A DNA stretch of 62,000 bases from Glandiceps talaboti. Its lineage: Eukaryota; Hemichordata; Enteropneusta; Spengelidae. The stretch lies in assembly GCF_964340395.1 (NCBI RefSeq), contig NC_135566.1:2842501-2904500 (forward strand). Reading direction: 5' to 3'. This document shows, in pieces, positions 50,859 through 62,000 of the stretch. The notes beneath the pieces were generated by a model. That model saw only the letters and a list, made by a program, of their open reading frames with translations. It made no database searches and was not told the DNA's origin. The translations under genes were made by a program, and so were the position numbers. Position 1 is the first letter of the stretch. Each line of letters begins with the position of its first letter.

Positions 50859-51150
50859 ATCTATGTCTAGTATCGTATTTCAGGGCTATCATATTCACTG
50901 AAACATGTATGGTCTCGCAACGTACAAATGTATTTCAGTGCGATCAAATTCGTTGTAAGACCTATAGAGCAAACGTTCGAACTAATAAAATGTAGTAAGG
51001 TATATACTATGATTTAAGTCGTCATTAACAGATGACAGATCTATGTCTAGCAACTTATTTCAGCTGCTAACAAATCTGTTGACAGATACATAGTCTAGCA
51101 ATCTATTTCAGTGCTATCAAATTTGTTAAAAAGTCCAACAGTGTTATCAA
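50859..51150 (+). repeat. Imperfect tandem repeat with ATTTCAGTGCTATCAAATTTGTT units
   Basis: Four or so diverged units carry TATGTCTAGCAAC, TATTTCAG(T)GC and ATCAAATTNGTT (starts near 50860, 50915, 51040 and 51085). Confidence 0.65.
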
Positions 51151-51670
51151 ATGTATTGTTGAGTAGTGGCTTATCTTGTTCATCTGTGTGTAAAATGACA
51201 CTCTATGTGTTGCTCAAATTGCAATAATCCTACAGACCCGTGCTTTCCATTGATCAAAGTGAAAATATTACTTATTTCACATTCCCACCACACAATTTGA
51301 ACAATGTTAGGAGTGATAAACGGCTCCCATTTCGTGTTTAATTCGGTTTCATAAAAATGACAGTTTAGAAAATATGATAAGGCATCTTATCAACAAATTC
51401 ACCACTTTGATACAATAATGTAATCTGCTTTTTCCTAGAAAACGAGTTCAATATCTTTTTGCATTTACGTCAAATATTTCACAACAGTGCAGAGGAGATT
51501 CACCTTGGTTTCATTATGTTGATTTATTCCTCAAACATATCAAAGTGAACTGTGCCCAAACACTGATTGACAAGCACATATTTGACGTGACGAAAGTTTG
51601 CTGAAATCTTCTTCCTTGATCACAGTAGTAATAACACACACGAGAGACAACAACTGTAGGATATATTTAC

Positions 51671-51865
51671 ATCTAATTTTTCGGAGTGCATCACAAGTTC
51701 CTCATGCATTTCTACATACATACATACATACATACATACATACATACATACATACATGCATCTAATTTTTCGGAGTTCATCACAAGTTCCTCATGCATTT
51801 CTACATACATACATACATACATACATACATACATACATACATACATACATACATACATACATACA
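51671..51865 (+). repeat. Duplicated composite unit: 47-bp unique block plus (CATA)n
   Basis: The block CATCTAATTTTTCGGAGT...TCATGCATTTCTA occurs at 51671 and again at 51758 with one difference, each time followed by a CATA array. This is a nascent satellite. Confidence 0.93.
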
Positions 51866-53149
51866 CTTTATGAATAAGGTAATATCTCTAAAGTCACCTT
51901 GATTTCAGTAAATATATGTCAGTTTCATTTAAATTATGCAAAATGTTTATTGTGCATCTGTTTCTGTCTCCTGTGGATGCCCTTTCTAGCTAGGGCACAT
52001 TATCAGCTACACGTTTTTATCTCAAGTATTAGCTATATAGAGAGGCTGAACATATCAATTGTAAAAGAGAGCAACATGTTCTTGTTCTTAATGAACCATA
52101 TAGTTTTTCCCCTGAGTGTCAAATTTGTAGGTAACGATGTCTGAGCCTTTAATCCAGCCCAAATAACCAATGTACGCAATGGCGATAGTACGTACCAACA
52201 ATTCAGTAGTTTTTCATACCTCATCGCTATTAAGAGATGCAGTCAATATATTGCCATGGTGGATCAATACTCAAGTACTCTCAAGGAAATGCATCCAAGA
52301 GCGTGTGTGTAAGCCAAGAAATATTGGCCAGTACTACACTTCTCCGGAAATAACTCCAGATTTTGCACTTAAGTACTTATCACATACTGGTAATAACAAG
52401 TTAGTTTAGAATGGAGAGATCGCTGCCTGATGACAACAACAGAATGTAGATTATCTATGAACATCTTTTAGAAATATAGAAAATTGCGTTGTTTAGGTGT
52501 ACTTCCCATCAACAAATGTCCACCATTCCAGTATTTTTCTATTTCCTCTTTCCCATAAATATCAATAAATACTATAAATACTACTTATAAATATGAAAAC
52601 AATCATATGAATTCCCCATGTATAAAGCTATCCTCCCCATCTATTGTGGTTTCAACTGAACAATGGCCAGCATATCGTACCTTGCTATTATTACGCTTAT
52701 TAAACACTGCAGAACTAGCTCAGACAGACTGCGATCGAGAGTTCCGCCAACGGCGCTATTCTTATTTGGAGACAACAACATCGTAATATGTTATAATTGT
52801 GTCGTATCTAACCCAGTGGATTGCATCGACCAATACTTCGCGGAGTGCTTATGCTTCCAAACTGATAACAGTCGTTTTTCACAACACAAGAAAGAGTTTC
52901 ACATCAGTGTGAACATTCAGAATAGCGGGTCAGATGTAATATCGAGCATATGTTGAGTTTATTCTTTCCGATATTTGATCTGGATTGGGAAACAAATCCC
53001 CTTGCTTCGTGAGTTAAATTCAAGAATTTGATATGATGTAAGACATATATCTGTGTATGGGAAACATTTATTTGAAAACGGAAGCTTTGAGGTTTCCTAT
53101 CATAGCACGACTATCGCTCCTAACGTTGCCTTGGATCTAAAACACCGCA

Positions 53150-53240
53150 ATGTTTTCCATGTTGAGATATGCGTTAGGTGTGGCCAACTTTATAACGTTG
53201 TTTATCATACTTGGTATCGGAATACAAGATATATTGAAAG
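53150..53240 (+). CDS. Nicotinic receptor exon 1: signal peptide
   Basis: The ATG at 53150 (in-frame stop at 53138-53140) opens 30 codons plus one base to a perfect donor, aaag|gtaagt. It reads MFSMLRYALGVAN, then FITLFIILGIG, then IQDILK: a basic residue followed by a long hydrophobic core, as in a signal peptide. It ends in phase 1, which is exactly what the next exon needs (G joined to GT gives Gly). A longer open frame in another register (53053-53244) has no such character. Confidence 0.68.
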
Positions 53241-54670
53241 GTAAGTCAATCCAACATAATTATAGACTAGTCAGGTGAGTTTCGTACACCTATTTTACTT
53301 ACAGCTACATTTTGTAACTCAACCCACCAGTTTGCAACATTGCATGGTCGTACATCGTCTTGCGTATTATAAGCTCCCAGCAGACGAATTATTTGAACAA
53401 AATCCACAGACAACACCTACATGATAATTTCTTTAATTGCGCCAGGATTTCCTTGTGATAGAATTATTAAAACGCTACTTAAAATAAGGCTAACATTATT
53501 AAAGTTAATTTTCAAAATGTTACAGAAAAATAAGTACATTATACTTCCGGTGATAAAGTTGTTTATCCTCTCTTTTAAACGTTATAATCGTATTACATGT
53601 ATTACATATGGCAAATGATTTCGATACATTAAGCAAGGCCCAACACACTTTCATGTTAGCTTGAATCCTTAACAAAATACTTCCAATCAAACACAAAACA
53701 GCCTTAACAAGTCTCAGAGTGCGTTTTAACAATGAACGTAATGGGATAGTATTGTGAAATTAATGTATAATTTGATGTACTATCTTCATCATTTTTCCTT
53801 TTTGGGGAAAGAAATACAATTTCTAGGCTAGGAAGAAATATTCCAGCCATCTTGTTTGTGAAGTAGACCGATTGTAAACGACATCAAACGACAAAATGCC
53901 CGAGGGGTTTTCGTCATTTACCACAGAAGGAATATTTACAATACGTTTGGGGACGTCGAGAGGCGTATGTGTCTCTGAATTTTCGCTGTGTACCCTTATC
54001 TGAAAAGTTTCAAAATTCATGAACTCTTCATACCTTGAACTTTGTAAATAAACAGCAAGGGAATTGATATTGAAATCATTAAAGAGTTTAAAGGGTTACA
54101 CAGAAGCAGTCAATGACTGTGTAATACAACTAACAATATTACAATACCATGTACAAATTTAATCTCATTGTTATTCGAACTTCTTTCCAGTTGGGCGTAT
54201 AATGCAATTCCTCTAAACTGCAAAGTTCCATAAAATTTACGTCACAAGAAAAACAATATGGACGTTCACGAGTTGATCCCGCGCAAATAATTCAACTGCT
54301 TTAAAATTTCGACAACCCGCGCCAATAATTCCAATATTATAGAAACTTTGTGGATGAAATATCGAAATTGATAAATGTTTGAACTTGGTTTATTCCAAGC
54401 ATTATTTGACTGAGTAGACACAACCTTGAGTTTACATGCATTGTAACTATAGATACAGGTCTGATGACCCTCCGATTCGAGTTCATTATCACAAAGTGTA
54501 AAGTTCAAGAGCATTTTCACCAAAAATTGTGAAATTGACATAGAAACCACGATATGTAACCATAGAAACTGTCACATATCGTCTGACGTATTCTCAACAC
54601 ATTCAACATTTACTGCTCTTACACGTCACTCTCGCTATCCCCACCACCACCACCACCACCACCATCATCG

Positions 54671-54724
<54 letters not shown>

Positions 54725-55736
54725 CCGCTGCCGCCATCCCCGCCACCGTCATCATCATTATCGTCGTCGTCATGGTGAAATAAACGTCATACAGCAGAAT
54801 GTGTACGTAAACAATGCAATCCGTAAGGACCCTATGTGATCACTACCTCACCACCGTGGAATCCCTTCAAAGTGTGGCAAAAAGTTGTATTGTATTCATA
54901 ATTAAACAAATTTCCCTTCTTTCAAAAAAGGTCACAGAATTTCGTTTGTGTACCTAACTCTCTTTCACATAATGAATGTCATGCTATTTTGTGAAGGTGA
55001 ATTGTCGATCAGCTGAGCCTCGTCCATACGTCCCTAACACCGGTAAACAAGTTGAGCACAATTTGAACACGAAAATTAACAGCTTCTTCGATAATTCGGT
55101 TCCGTGAGAAAGAAATAATTGGAAATCATCAATCGATATTCTCCTTGTAAACTCATCCTGTTATGACCATGAGATGTTTTCAAACCTTCAAAGGGAAATT
55201 GGCATAAAAATCGCGTAATGCAATGAAAGAGGAAAGACAGATTGGATATGTTGATAAATTGATACTATTTGAGAGAACGTCGTGATATGTTGCTTGTTAT
55301 TAATGAAGCGTAAACATTTAGTATTGATATCATATCTTTTTCTTTGACCCCTTCTGACGTCTGGATCGCTACACTGACCATCAATTATTATGGTCTTCAC
55401 TAATAAAAAATAGCAGATATCACGAACAGCTTCAAAACATCTCCCGTCCAGGAAATAATGCTGTTTTTAAACTGCGATATTGTGTTAACTATGACTGCAT
55501 GCAGTTGATGTAAGACCCCCCCCCCCCACCTCCACACACGCACAGAAAAGGTAAACACAGACACAGACACAGACACACACATATATACAGACATATATAC
55601 ATACATACATACATACATACATACATACATACATACATACATACATACATACATACATACATACATACATACATACATACATACATACATGCATGCATAC
55701 ATACATACATGCATGCATACAAAGGCATATGAATAC

Positions 55737-55775
<39 letters not shown>

Positions 55776-58700
55776 GGACGTTAGGTAAATCGATCCATTT
55801 TTAGTTCTGAATTTGTTAAAGGCAGTTTTATAACAAAAAGTGTCATTCGCCACGCCTTGTTGAACTTTTGAGCTTGAATCGATTCTTCTCTTTCCCAAGG
55901 CATTCAGATAGTTGTGAACGTGATGACATCGTACGTCAATGGCTTGGTCGATCCAATTCTCAAACGTAGATCAGTACGTCATTGAAGATGAAGTATGTTT
56001 ATCCTAAATGTGAACCATAATTTACTGATGTATAGTAACGAAAACCCCTAAATATGTTATATCACAAATTTGGTGTACCAATGACGTAAGCCATTAATTG
56101 TAATATACAGTTGTTGTACTTAGGAGCCGGGCAATTTTAACTGACAGGGGGGGGGGGGGCTAGTGTTTTTGGTGGGAAGGGGGGGGGTCATTTTGAAAAA
56201 TATATTTATATGGTGTTATAGTAACATCACTACTGGAAGACCATGTATATATACTTTACATATAAAGTGACGTGCTGCAAATATGCATGAAGTGAGGGGT
56301 CATTTTGGAAAATGTGGTCTTTACTGGGGGGGGGGAGGTCACTTTGCATTTGGTCATCCGAACTTGGGGGGGGGGGGCAATTTGAGTGAATCCATATTCA
56401 ACTCCAAAACACCGACCCAAACTGTCACTTATAAATAGCCGGCCCCTTATCATTAACATATTTATGTTGTAGTGCTTGTTGCAACATTTTTTTATCAATG
56501 ATTACTTTGTGTTCAAACCAGGCGAGCGTGCCATTACGAGTATGTTAACATACGAGTAAATATATCAAACCTCTTACACGCTTGTTTACAAACGGCCATC
56601 AATGCAGCGTATGCAACATCATCAACTGCTAGCAGAGAGGTAATTACGATCATTAAAATGACAGTTTCGTGTAAAGTATAAGTGAATTTGTTATCGGACA
56701 AAACATCAATGTCGCAGTTACTGGCGTTTTACTAATTAATGTTACTAGATTTTCTATTATGGTCAGTAAAAAACGGTAACCATGGTAAAGAACATTATTA
56801 ATTGCTACATTTCTTGGGACTTAAGGGTTGTTTTTACATCAACTATACTGAATGAATAGGTTCTGATTTACAAATTGTGTGGTAATTCAAAAAGTACACT
56901 TGATAAAGTATTCAAGGAGTTATCGCCCGTTGCTACATAAGAAATAGTTACGAGTATGTTACAATTAGGAAAGTACGTTTAACACTGCTCTCCGTGATTA
57001 GCATGCCTAGTGTTGAGGATTGTTTGTAATGTGTTCAGAAATTATTCTCTTATTCATTTTAAGTTTAACAGATCACTGTCGATATTGGTCTTGAGACATT
57101 AGGTTTCATAGCATCGGGTTTCAGTTGTGTAGCATAGAAACTTTGAAGAATATTTATACTTTGGTATTTTAAATGATGAATAAACTCATTTACCTAACTG
57201 AAGCAGTATATAGGGACAGATGAAATAGACTGTTTTTTCTAACTATAAAAAACACCAGTTACTGTAGGTATTTTGAAAAGATGGTCCAAAATATATAAGA
57301 CATCGGCCTACAGCAAGCTGTTGAAGCGATCTGTTCGAGGGCGATGGCCTTTTCCTTTCGATCCACTCGTGTTTGTGTGTGACCATTCCAACTTGACGAT
57401 GCCCTCGAGCATTAAAAATATCTCACATTTTATTCGCCAGCAAATGTTCCGCTAAGAGCTGAGATATAATTTGAGTAGACGAGTTTTATCATTTCCTGGA
57501 ACCCTACAAGAGTTCAACGACTAGCAGATAGTGTACTTTTAATGCCGCGTTTAATGAAGAAACTGGAGCTAACAATCAAACTTATTAATGGTATCACTGA
57601 AACCTGTAACCCCATCGACCTTGCGTGACGTTGTAATAAGCATAAAATGAGACCCAACTAACCCCAATTCTGATTGCCACAATAATCATGCAGTGTTTTC
57701 ATCTTGATACTGTTAATTCATAGTGTGGATATGAGTCACTCTGGGAGGTTATTTGATATATGACAAGTGTAAAAATAGTATTTCATGAAGTAAAATAGAA
57801 CTACTCTAAGTGAATACTAATCTTAACACATTTTGAAATAATTGTAACTTTACAGGCAAATATATATAAAAAGTAAAAACATAGAAAAGTTGATGTTGAT
57901 AAGCAAACTGAGTATTCATTATTACTATATCTGTACACATATTATTCACTCTTATTATCACTATCTTCGTATCTATCGTTTACAATGTATACTGCTGAAT
58001 ATTGGCTAGCACTCTTGGCATTTCTCGACGGGTATGTACATTAATATGCACAAGTCATGTTGTACACGATACATGCTATTAGATGATATAGTATTCAATA
58101 AACATACAGCTTTCACATATCAGTGCATCGTTGTTTACAATTTGTAACGATTTCTTAAATATTCTGATTACTCTTTTTCGAATGATAATCTTTTTTTTGG
58201 TATTTTCCAATATTCTTTCAAACGCTTGCAAACTAAGTAATGCACTTGTTTATCATCATAATGATTTCATTGTTATCTTTGTAGCTTTCTGCAAAGAGGC
58301 AAGAAATCGTTCACTGTTGACCAATTGAAGATTTGGCAGAGAAAAAAATTAGTTATCGGATTTCAGCATATCTTGTCTTAATTGGTACAAATGGGTTCTA
58401 AATTTATTTCTGCTTGATCTGACCTGCCAATGTACCTGCACCAGTAAATTACTTTTACCTTCAAAAAGAGTAACAAGGACATTTCGATGTAAAATGTCTT
58501 CGGTTGCGATCGTTTAACCGAATGGTTTCCCAGTAATCGAAAATTATAAATTTATGGTTACATCCAAAATGTTATTCTAAACCGACAGCACACACCTTAC
58601 AGCAGTAACTATAAAAAGATCTCAGCTGCCGACAACAAAAAGGTCAACCGGGTCAAAGTCCGTCTAGCGAACACACAGCTATAATGCATATCATGAATAC

Positions 58701-58865
58701 AAGGCAGTTGCCGAGTTGGATGTCGTGACAACTACATTAGTAGGCGTTCTAGGAAAGATCATGACCTGGGTATTGTGTAACATCACGAAGTCCATAAAAA
58801 ACTAACTGGTGTGCACACCAAGTAACGTTACCATGCATGCTCTGAGACGTTTGCAAAAAGAAACT

Positions 58866-58947
<82 letters not shown>

Positions 58948-59505
58948 GTAACAACACGACACTGAACTGACTTTAAACTAACATAACTTTCGTGTAAAAT
59001 GTTTATTTCATTACACGATTATTAATACATTTATTGACAGTCATGTCGCGGGAGATTATGTATATTTGACTGATTTCCAGCAATTTTCTACTGGCGGCAA
59101 AACATATTGAGGAACATCATATGCTGCAACTTATGCAGAAAATGGAATAAACCAAAATAACATTGCCGATTCTCAACGACAAACAAATACATTTCTGCTT
59201 TGACCTGTGACATTTGGATATACAGTAAATTGAGATTTGTTTTTTAGTATATGCATGAGGCACAAGAGTGATATATATCAATTTCTTTTAATTCTCAACA
59301 AACATACAAGAAGTTTGAAATACAAGCCTTTGGCGTTCTTTGCCATTCAGCTGACATTTTAAGCTGTATTGCAATGAGGAAAAATTGCACACTAGCGTCA
59401 CCAAAAATGTTATAGCATAGCAGTTTGCGAGCCAGTTTGCATAGGCAATTTACTCCCATATAATTATTTTCCATGTGAAAGCATGTCTATGTACGTATGT
59501 TACTG

Positions 59506-59537
<32 letters not shown>

Positions 59538-60972
59538 GTAATTATATGCTTAATGTTTAATTTTATCATTTTAACTTAGGTGTTGAAGCTTCAGTGGGTG
59601 AGCAGAGATTATTTCGTGATTTACTTCATAATAGTGACTATGACACACTGGTGAGACCGGTAGAAGACCCATCAGAAATAGTAAAAGTCAAGTTTGGTCT
59701 GTCTATTGTTCAATTAATGGATGTGGCAAGTATACATATCATCATTTTATGGACGGGTTACAGTACACATGCTGAGATAGACACAAACTAAAAGTACAGT
59801 AATTGTGATCATGATCCTACCCTAGGTGTTACGAAGACATTGGAAATACAAAGTACATCATGCAAAGTGTAATTAAAATAGCCAATGTGTTGACAGAATT
59901 GTGTAGGATGATGTCTGTCAAACCTTACTGGTAGTAAGTTTTCAATGGCTCTCAGTGCTTTTACTATGCAGGAGGATTTATAAAATCAGTTAATAACAGT
60001 ATGACAGACGAATATCTTGAACAAGCTTCTTGTTCACTATTAGTATGTGCTTAGCTTCAGCCTAACTCCATATGCATGTAAGTGTTTGATGGAAATTACA
60101 GAGTAGTAATGTGTCAACTCACCCTATCAATCAACACTGAAAGTGAGTACTGAATAGATATATGCATACACACAAACCAGACACTTAATCTTTTTTTATT
60201 TACGCTACACTTCTCTAACAACCTTCACTCTCACAATTCATCCTCAAAAACTATATTGAAAAGAGTTATTCAAAATATCAATTTGGGATAGCGCTTAACT
60301 GCATATTGAAAGAGTTATAGATGGGGGATATGTTGGTTGGGTATTTAACAAGAGAACGAAGGGTAGAATCAAGCTTGGAAAATATTTTTACTATTGCATA
60401 GGAATGAATCCGTTGCTCGCTGTCTTGTCAATTAAGATACTTCATTAGTATGCCAATCTTGCCTTGGGAAATTTGAGCGACTGGTAAAACGGAGTCATCG
60501 GTGTCTTAACCGTCAACAAAATATGTAAACGAAAATCTTACTTGAAGATTTCTATTAATGAAAATTTCAACTCACGGAGTCAATAGAAGATTTTGTAAGC
60601 GATTACAAATCAATTTTCTCTGACGTCTCGTCAGCGTTGTCAGGGGTGATTTCTAGTGCTGTCCCCTTCAGATACTGGTATGAACTTGTCGCAATAAGAG
60701 CAACCAAGATATCTTTGCTAAGACTGGTCATGGAAAGACGATTTGTTTACATATTATTTCACTATATATTACTGTATATGTTTGTCATGTATAAGCACAT
60801 TTTAGGCAGAAACAACTTTATGCATTTGGGGAAAGAGTCATGTATTTGTTTGCATGGGATTTAGAGCAACACTAATCAACAGAAAGTTATATAATATATA
60901 TATTTTCTCTCTCTAATCTTTACTTAGGATGAAAGAAACCAAATTATGACAACCAGTGTCTGGATAAAACAG
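53150..60972 (+). CDS. Nicotinic acetylcholine receptor subunit, 5' end of spliced gene (runs off the right edge)
   Basis: The product is a Cys-loop ligand-gated cation channel subunit. Three exons are visible: signal peptide (53150-53240), N-terminal helix and first beta strands (59580-59725), and the 45-nt exon (60928-60972). Phases are 1, then 0, then 0, the arrangement usual in nicotinic receptor genes. The joined start has about 94 codons. FGLSIVQLMDV followed by DERNQIMTTSVWIKQ is diagnostic of the family. Relative to the usual NYNxLVRPV, the stretch HNSDYDTLVRPVED has two extra residues. The Cys-loop, YCC (alpha) motif and membrane segments lie beyond the window, so alpha versus non-alpha cannot be decided. 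Confidence 0.9.
54640..54772 (+). repeat. (CAC)n-(CAT)n array with GC-rich end
   Basis: CAC units, then about 18 CAT units, then CACCGCTGCCGCC and TCGTCGTCG strings. It resembles the 30.3-kb array. Confidence 0.96.
55516..55776 (+). repeat. Poly-C, (ATAC)n and (CAGA)n compound array
   Basis: A 12-C run (55516-55527), CA/GACA units, about 25 ATAC units (55595-55690) with GCATGCATGC variants, then ten CAGA units (55737-55775). Confidence 0.97.
56147..56377 (+). repeat. Cluster of four long G runs with TCATTTTG-like spacers
   Basis: G runs of 13, 9, 10 and 12 lie at 56147-56159, 56179-56187, 56326-56335 and 56366-56377. Several are followed by TCATTTTG(A/G)AAA or CAATTTGA/CAATTTTA. This looks like a diverged tandem repeat of a G-run unit. 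Confidence 0.85.
58868..58947 (+). repeat. (ATT)n microsatellite
   Basis: About 26 ATT units. Confidence 0.98.
59507..59534 (+). repeat. (CA)n microsatellite
   Basis: About 14 CA units, 45 bp before the next acceptor. Confidence 0.95.
59580..59725 (+). CDS. Nicotinic receptor exon 2: N-terminal helix and first strands
   Basis: The exon is 146 nt, phase 1 to 0, with ttaacttag|gtgttg at the acceptor. The peptide starts VEASVGEQRLFRDLL, continues YDTLVRPVEDPSE and ends FGLSIVQLMDV. These match the E.RL...L...YN.L.RPV...S....V.FGLS..QL.DV pattern of nicotinic subunits. The exon must end after GTG (Val) because the 45-nt exon follows, yet the intron begins GCAAGT, not GT. Confidence 0.93.
59726..60927 (+). 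other. Nicotinic receptor intron 2, apparently GC-AG type
   Basis: The intron begins GCAAGT and ends tttacttag. The +3 to +6 bases AAGT fit the tight consensus of GC donors. It has no other feature. Confidence 0.7.
60928..60972 (+). CDS. Nicotinic receptor 45-nt exon
   Basis: Exactly 15 codons, DERNQIMTTSVWIKQ, with cttag|gat and cag|gtaatg borders. A 45-nt exon with this sequence is one of the most conserved features of nicotinic receptor genes. Confidence 0.96.
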
Positions 60973-62000
60973 GTAATGAAATCTATTTGTCTTCGTTAGT
61001 CATAATTAAATGTATGGACTATATCACGATCTAAACCATAAACAGTCACTCTCAACTGTCTACGTCTAATCTGAGGTGTTCTTGACACTCACGATATTGA
61101 TTGAATTAGCTTTATTTGTGAATTTTGTATCGGTTTTAAAGGAAATCGTGAATTTTATCAAGTGCTTGTGATATTGTTACATTTCAACATTCCGATCTAC
61201 CCTTTTAACATGTTTTCATATGTACATGCTTTGTTGCCCCGGTTTCGAATAGGAACATCGGGAATATTTGCCGGCTGAGTTAAGCATATGACCCTCAAGC
61301 AATGAAAAAGTTGTCATAACGATGTCAAATATGCAAATATATTTACCAAATAAGCACGCGTAAATCAACACAAATAACTGCATATTAATGAAATGAGACT
61401 AGAAGTGACTCTATTTTTAGACATGAATGTCTTAATTATAATGTTAAATAAAGTGATCATATACAATTTAGTTTACTTACTTATTTATTTATTTATAGTT
61501 ATGAGATCTTTTATTTAGTTCAAATGGTGAGAATATTCTTCGAGATTAAATTTTGTTATATAGTCGTCAATCATGTGATTTTAAACTTCTTGACATCACC
61601 TTTCCCCAAATGATAGTTCAAAAGAGTCGTAAACAATTTTGGCACTTTGAACGTTTCAAACCAACCACGTGTCCTATTTCAGTGTCTAAACTGGATTTGT
61701 GATAATGCCACTGTCGATCGGTCAATTTGGAGATAAGTTATTCCACATTTCGAAAAATTAGCACCTTGTGAAGAATGCAAGTTTGACATATTATCATATG
61801 TGTTAATCTAACCGGATTAAAATCGTATTTATAAAACATGACATATATTACAAATTATATAGATTTTCAAGAGGTGTTAACAGCTTCAGTATGGGAATTT
61901 ACGCCTCATGCTGGGTGTGATGGCCACCCGTCCGTTCGGTTCCACGTAAATGCCTTAATGGGGCCGACTGGCAGTAATATATATTACAATCATGGAACAG
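60973..62000 (+). other. Nicotinic receptor intron 3, running off the window
   Basis: AT-rich DNA without repeats worth naming. No W.DYKL-type next exon was found before the right edge. Confidence 0.75.

Larger units (their letters stand above)
45344..53149. other. Intergenic region / possible 3' UTR of gene 1
   Basis: There is no convincing coding exon. AATAAA signals at 45460-45465, 45516-45521 and 47128-47133 could end the receptor transcript. Other content is a possible UTR exon at 46808 onward, GTGA/GT arrays (47.9 kb), a duplicated ATGTGCCATCAAATAC motif (48117 and 48213), a 12-G run (49269-49280), a CA array (50.3 kb), tandem repeats (50.7-51.1 kb) and a duplicated CATA unit (51.7 kb). 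The last 500 bp should hold the promoter of gene 2; a TATAAATA string lies at 52573. Confidence 0.6.
53241..59579 (+). other. Nicotinic receptor intron 1 (6.3 kb)
   Basis: The intron runs GT...AG between phase 1 exons. It contains CAC/CAT (54.6 kb), ATAC/CAGA (55.6-55.8 kb), four long G runs (56.1-56.4 kb), ATT (58.9 kb) and CA (59.5 kb) arrays. No nested gene was seen. Confidence 0.7.

Noticed and set aside
50606-50995. 129-codon open frame starting at an ATG
   Set aside because: It contains a DNA-level 17-bp tandem duplication and part of another repeat. No domain or signal supports it, though RNA data could still change this.
52663-52956. 97-codon open frame upstream of the nicotinic receptor signal exon
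   Set aside because: No family resemblance. It could be 5' UTR with an upstream ORF, but nothing shows that it is translated.
60973-62000. Search for the next nicotinic receptor exon (W.DYKL type), including TGTCTAAACTGGATTTG after an AG at about 61681
   Set aside because: The frame meets a stop soon and lacks the family residues.

Overview
The window is a stretch of animal (metazoan) nuclear DNA. It is AT-rich and intron-dominated, with very dense microsatellites, long G/C homopolymers, a tRNA-derived SINE and foldback repeats. Nothing bacterial, viral or organellar was seen. The coding content is two neuronal ligand-gated ion channel genes on the + strand, one after the other. I cannot name the species. 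A marine invertebrate is likely, and a non-vertebrate deuterostome such as a hemichordate or lancelet is a reasonable guess from the receptor type, but this is inference.

Gene 1 (about 9.5-45 kb) is an ionotropic glutamate receptor subunit of the AMPA/kainate/delta/phi clade. I could assemble twelve phase-consistent exons: 9546-9701, 28797-29054, 29977-30176, 31457-31510, 33842-34066, 34333-34503, 34878-34994, 36068-36163, 36650-36841, 37555-37894, 40724-41201 and 42921-43170. They encode the amino-terminal domain, the S1/S2 ligand-binding domain, M1, the pore loop with a Gln at the Q/R site, M3 with YTANLAAF, and M4. Two candidate last exons (44783 and 45290) each end in -TSV, a class I PDZ ligand. 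The signal-peptide exon was not found and probably lies 5' of the window. The first intron seen is 19.1 kb. Pocket residues (SSL, WD, and Ile where Thr is usual) suggest a glycine/D-serine-type or atypical ligand rather than glutamate.

Gene 2 (53.15 kb to beyond the right edge) is the 5' end of a nicotinic acetylcholine receptor subunit. It has a signal-peptide exon (53150-53240), the exon ending ...QLMDV (59580-59725) and the diagnostic 45-nt exon (60928-60972). The second intron appears to be of GC-AG type.

Layout: 1-9.5 kb, non-coding with GA, CT, CATA and TATG arrays; 9.5-45 kb, glutamate receptor with repeat-filled introns; 45-53 kb, intergenic or 3' UTR; 53-62 kb, nicotinic receptor 5' end. 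Both products would be subunits of postsynaptic cation channels, but nothing in the sequence shows that they work together beyond being neighbours.
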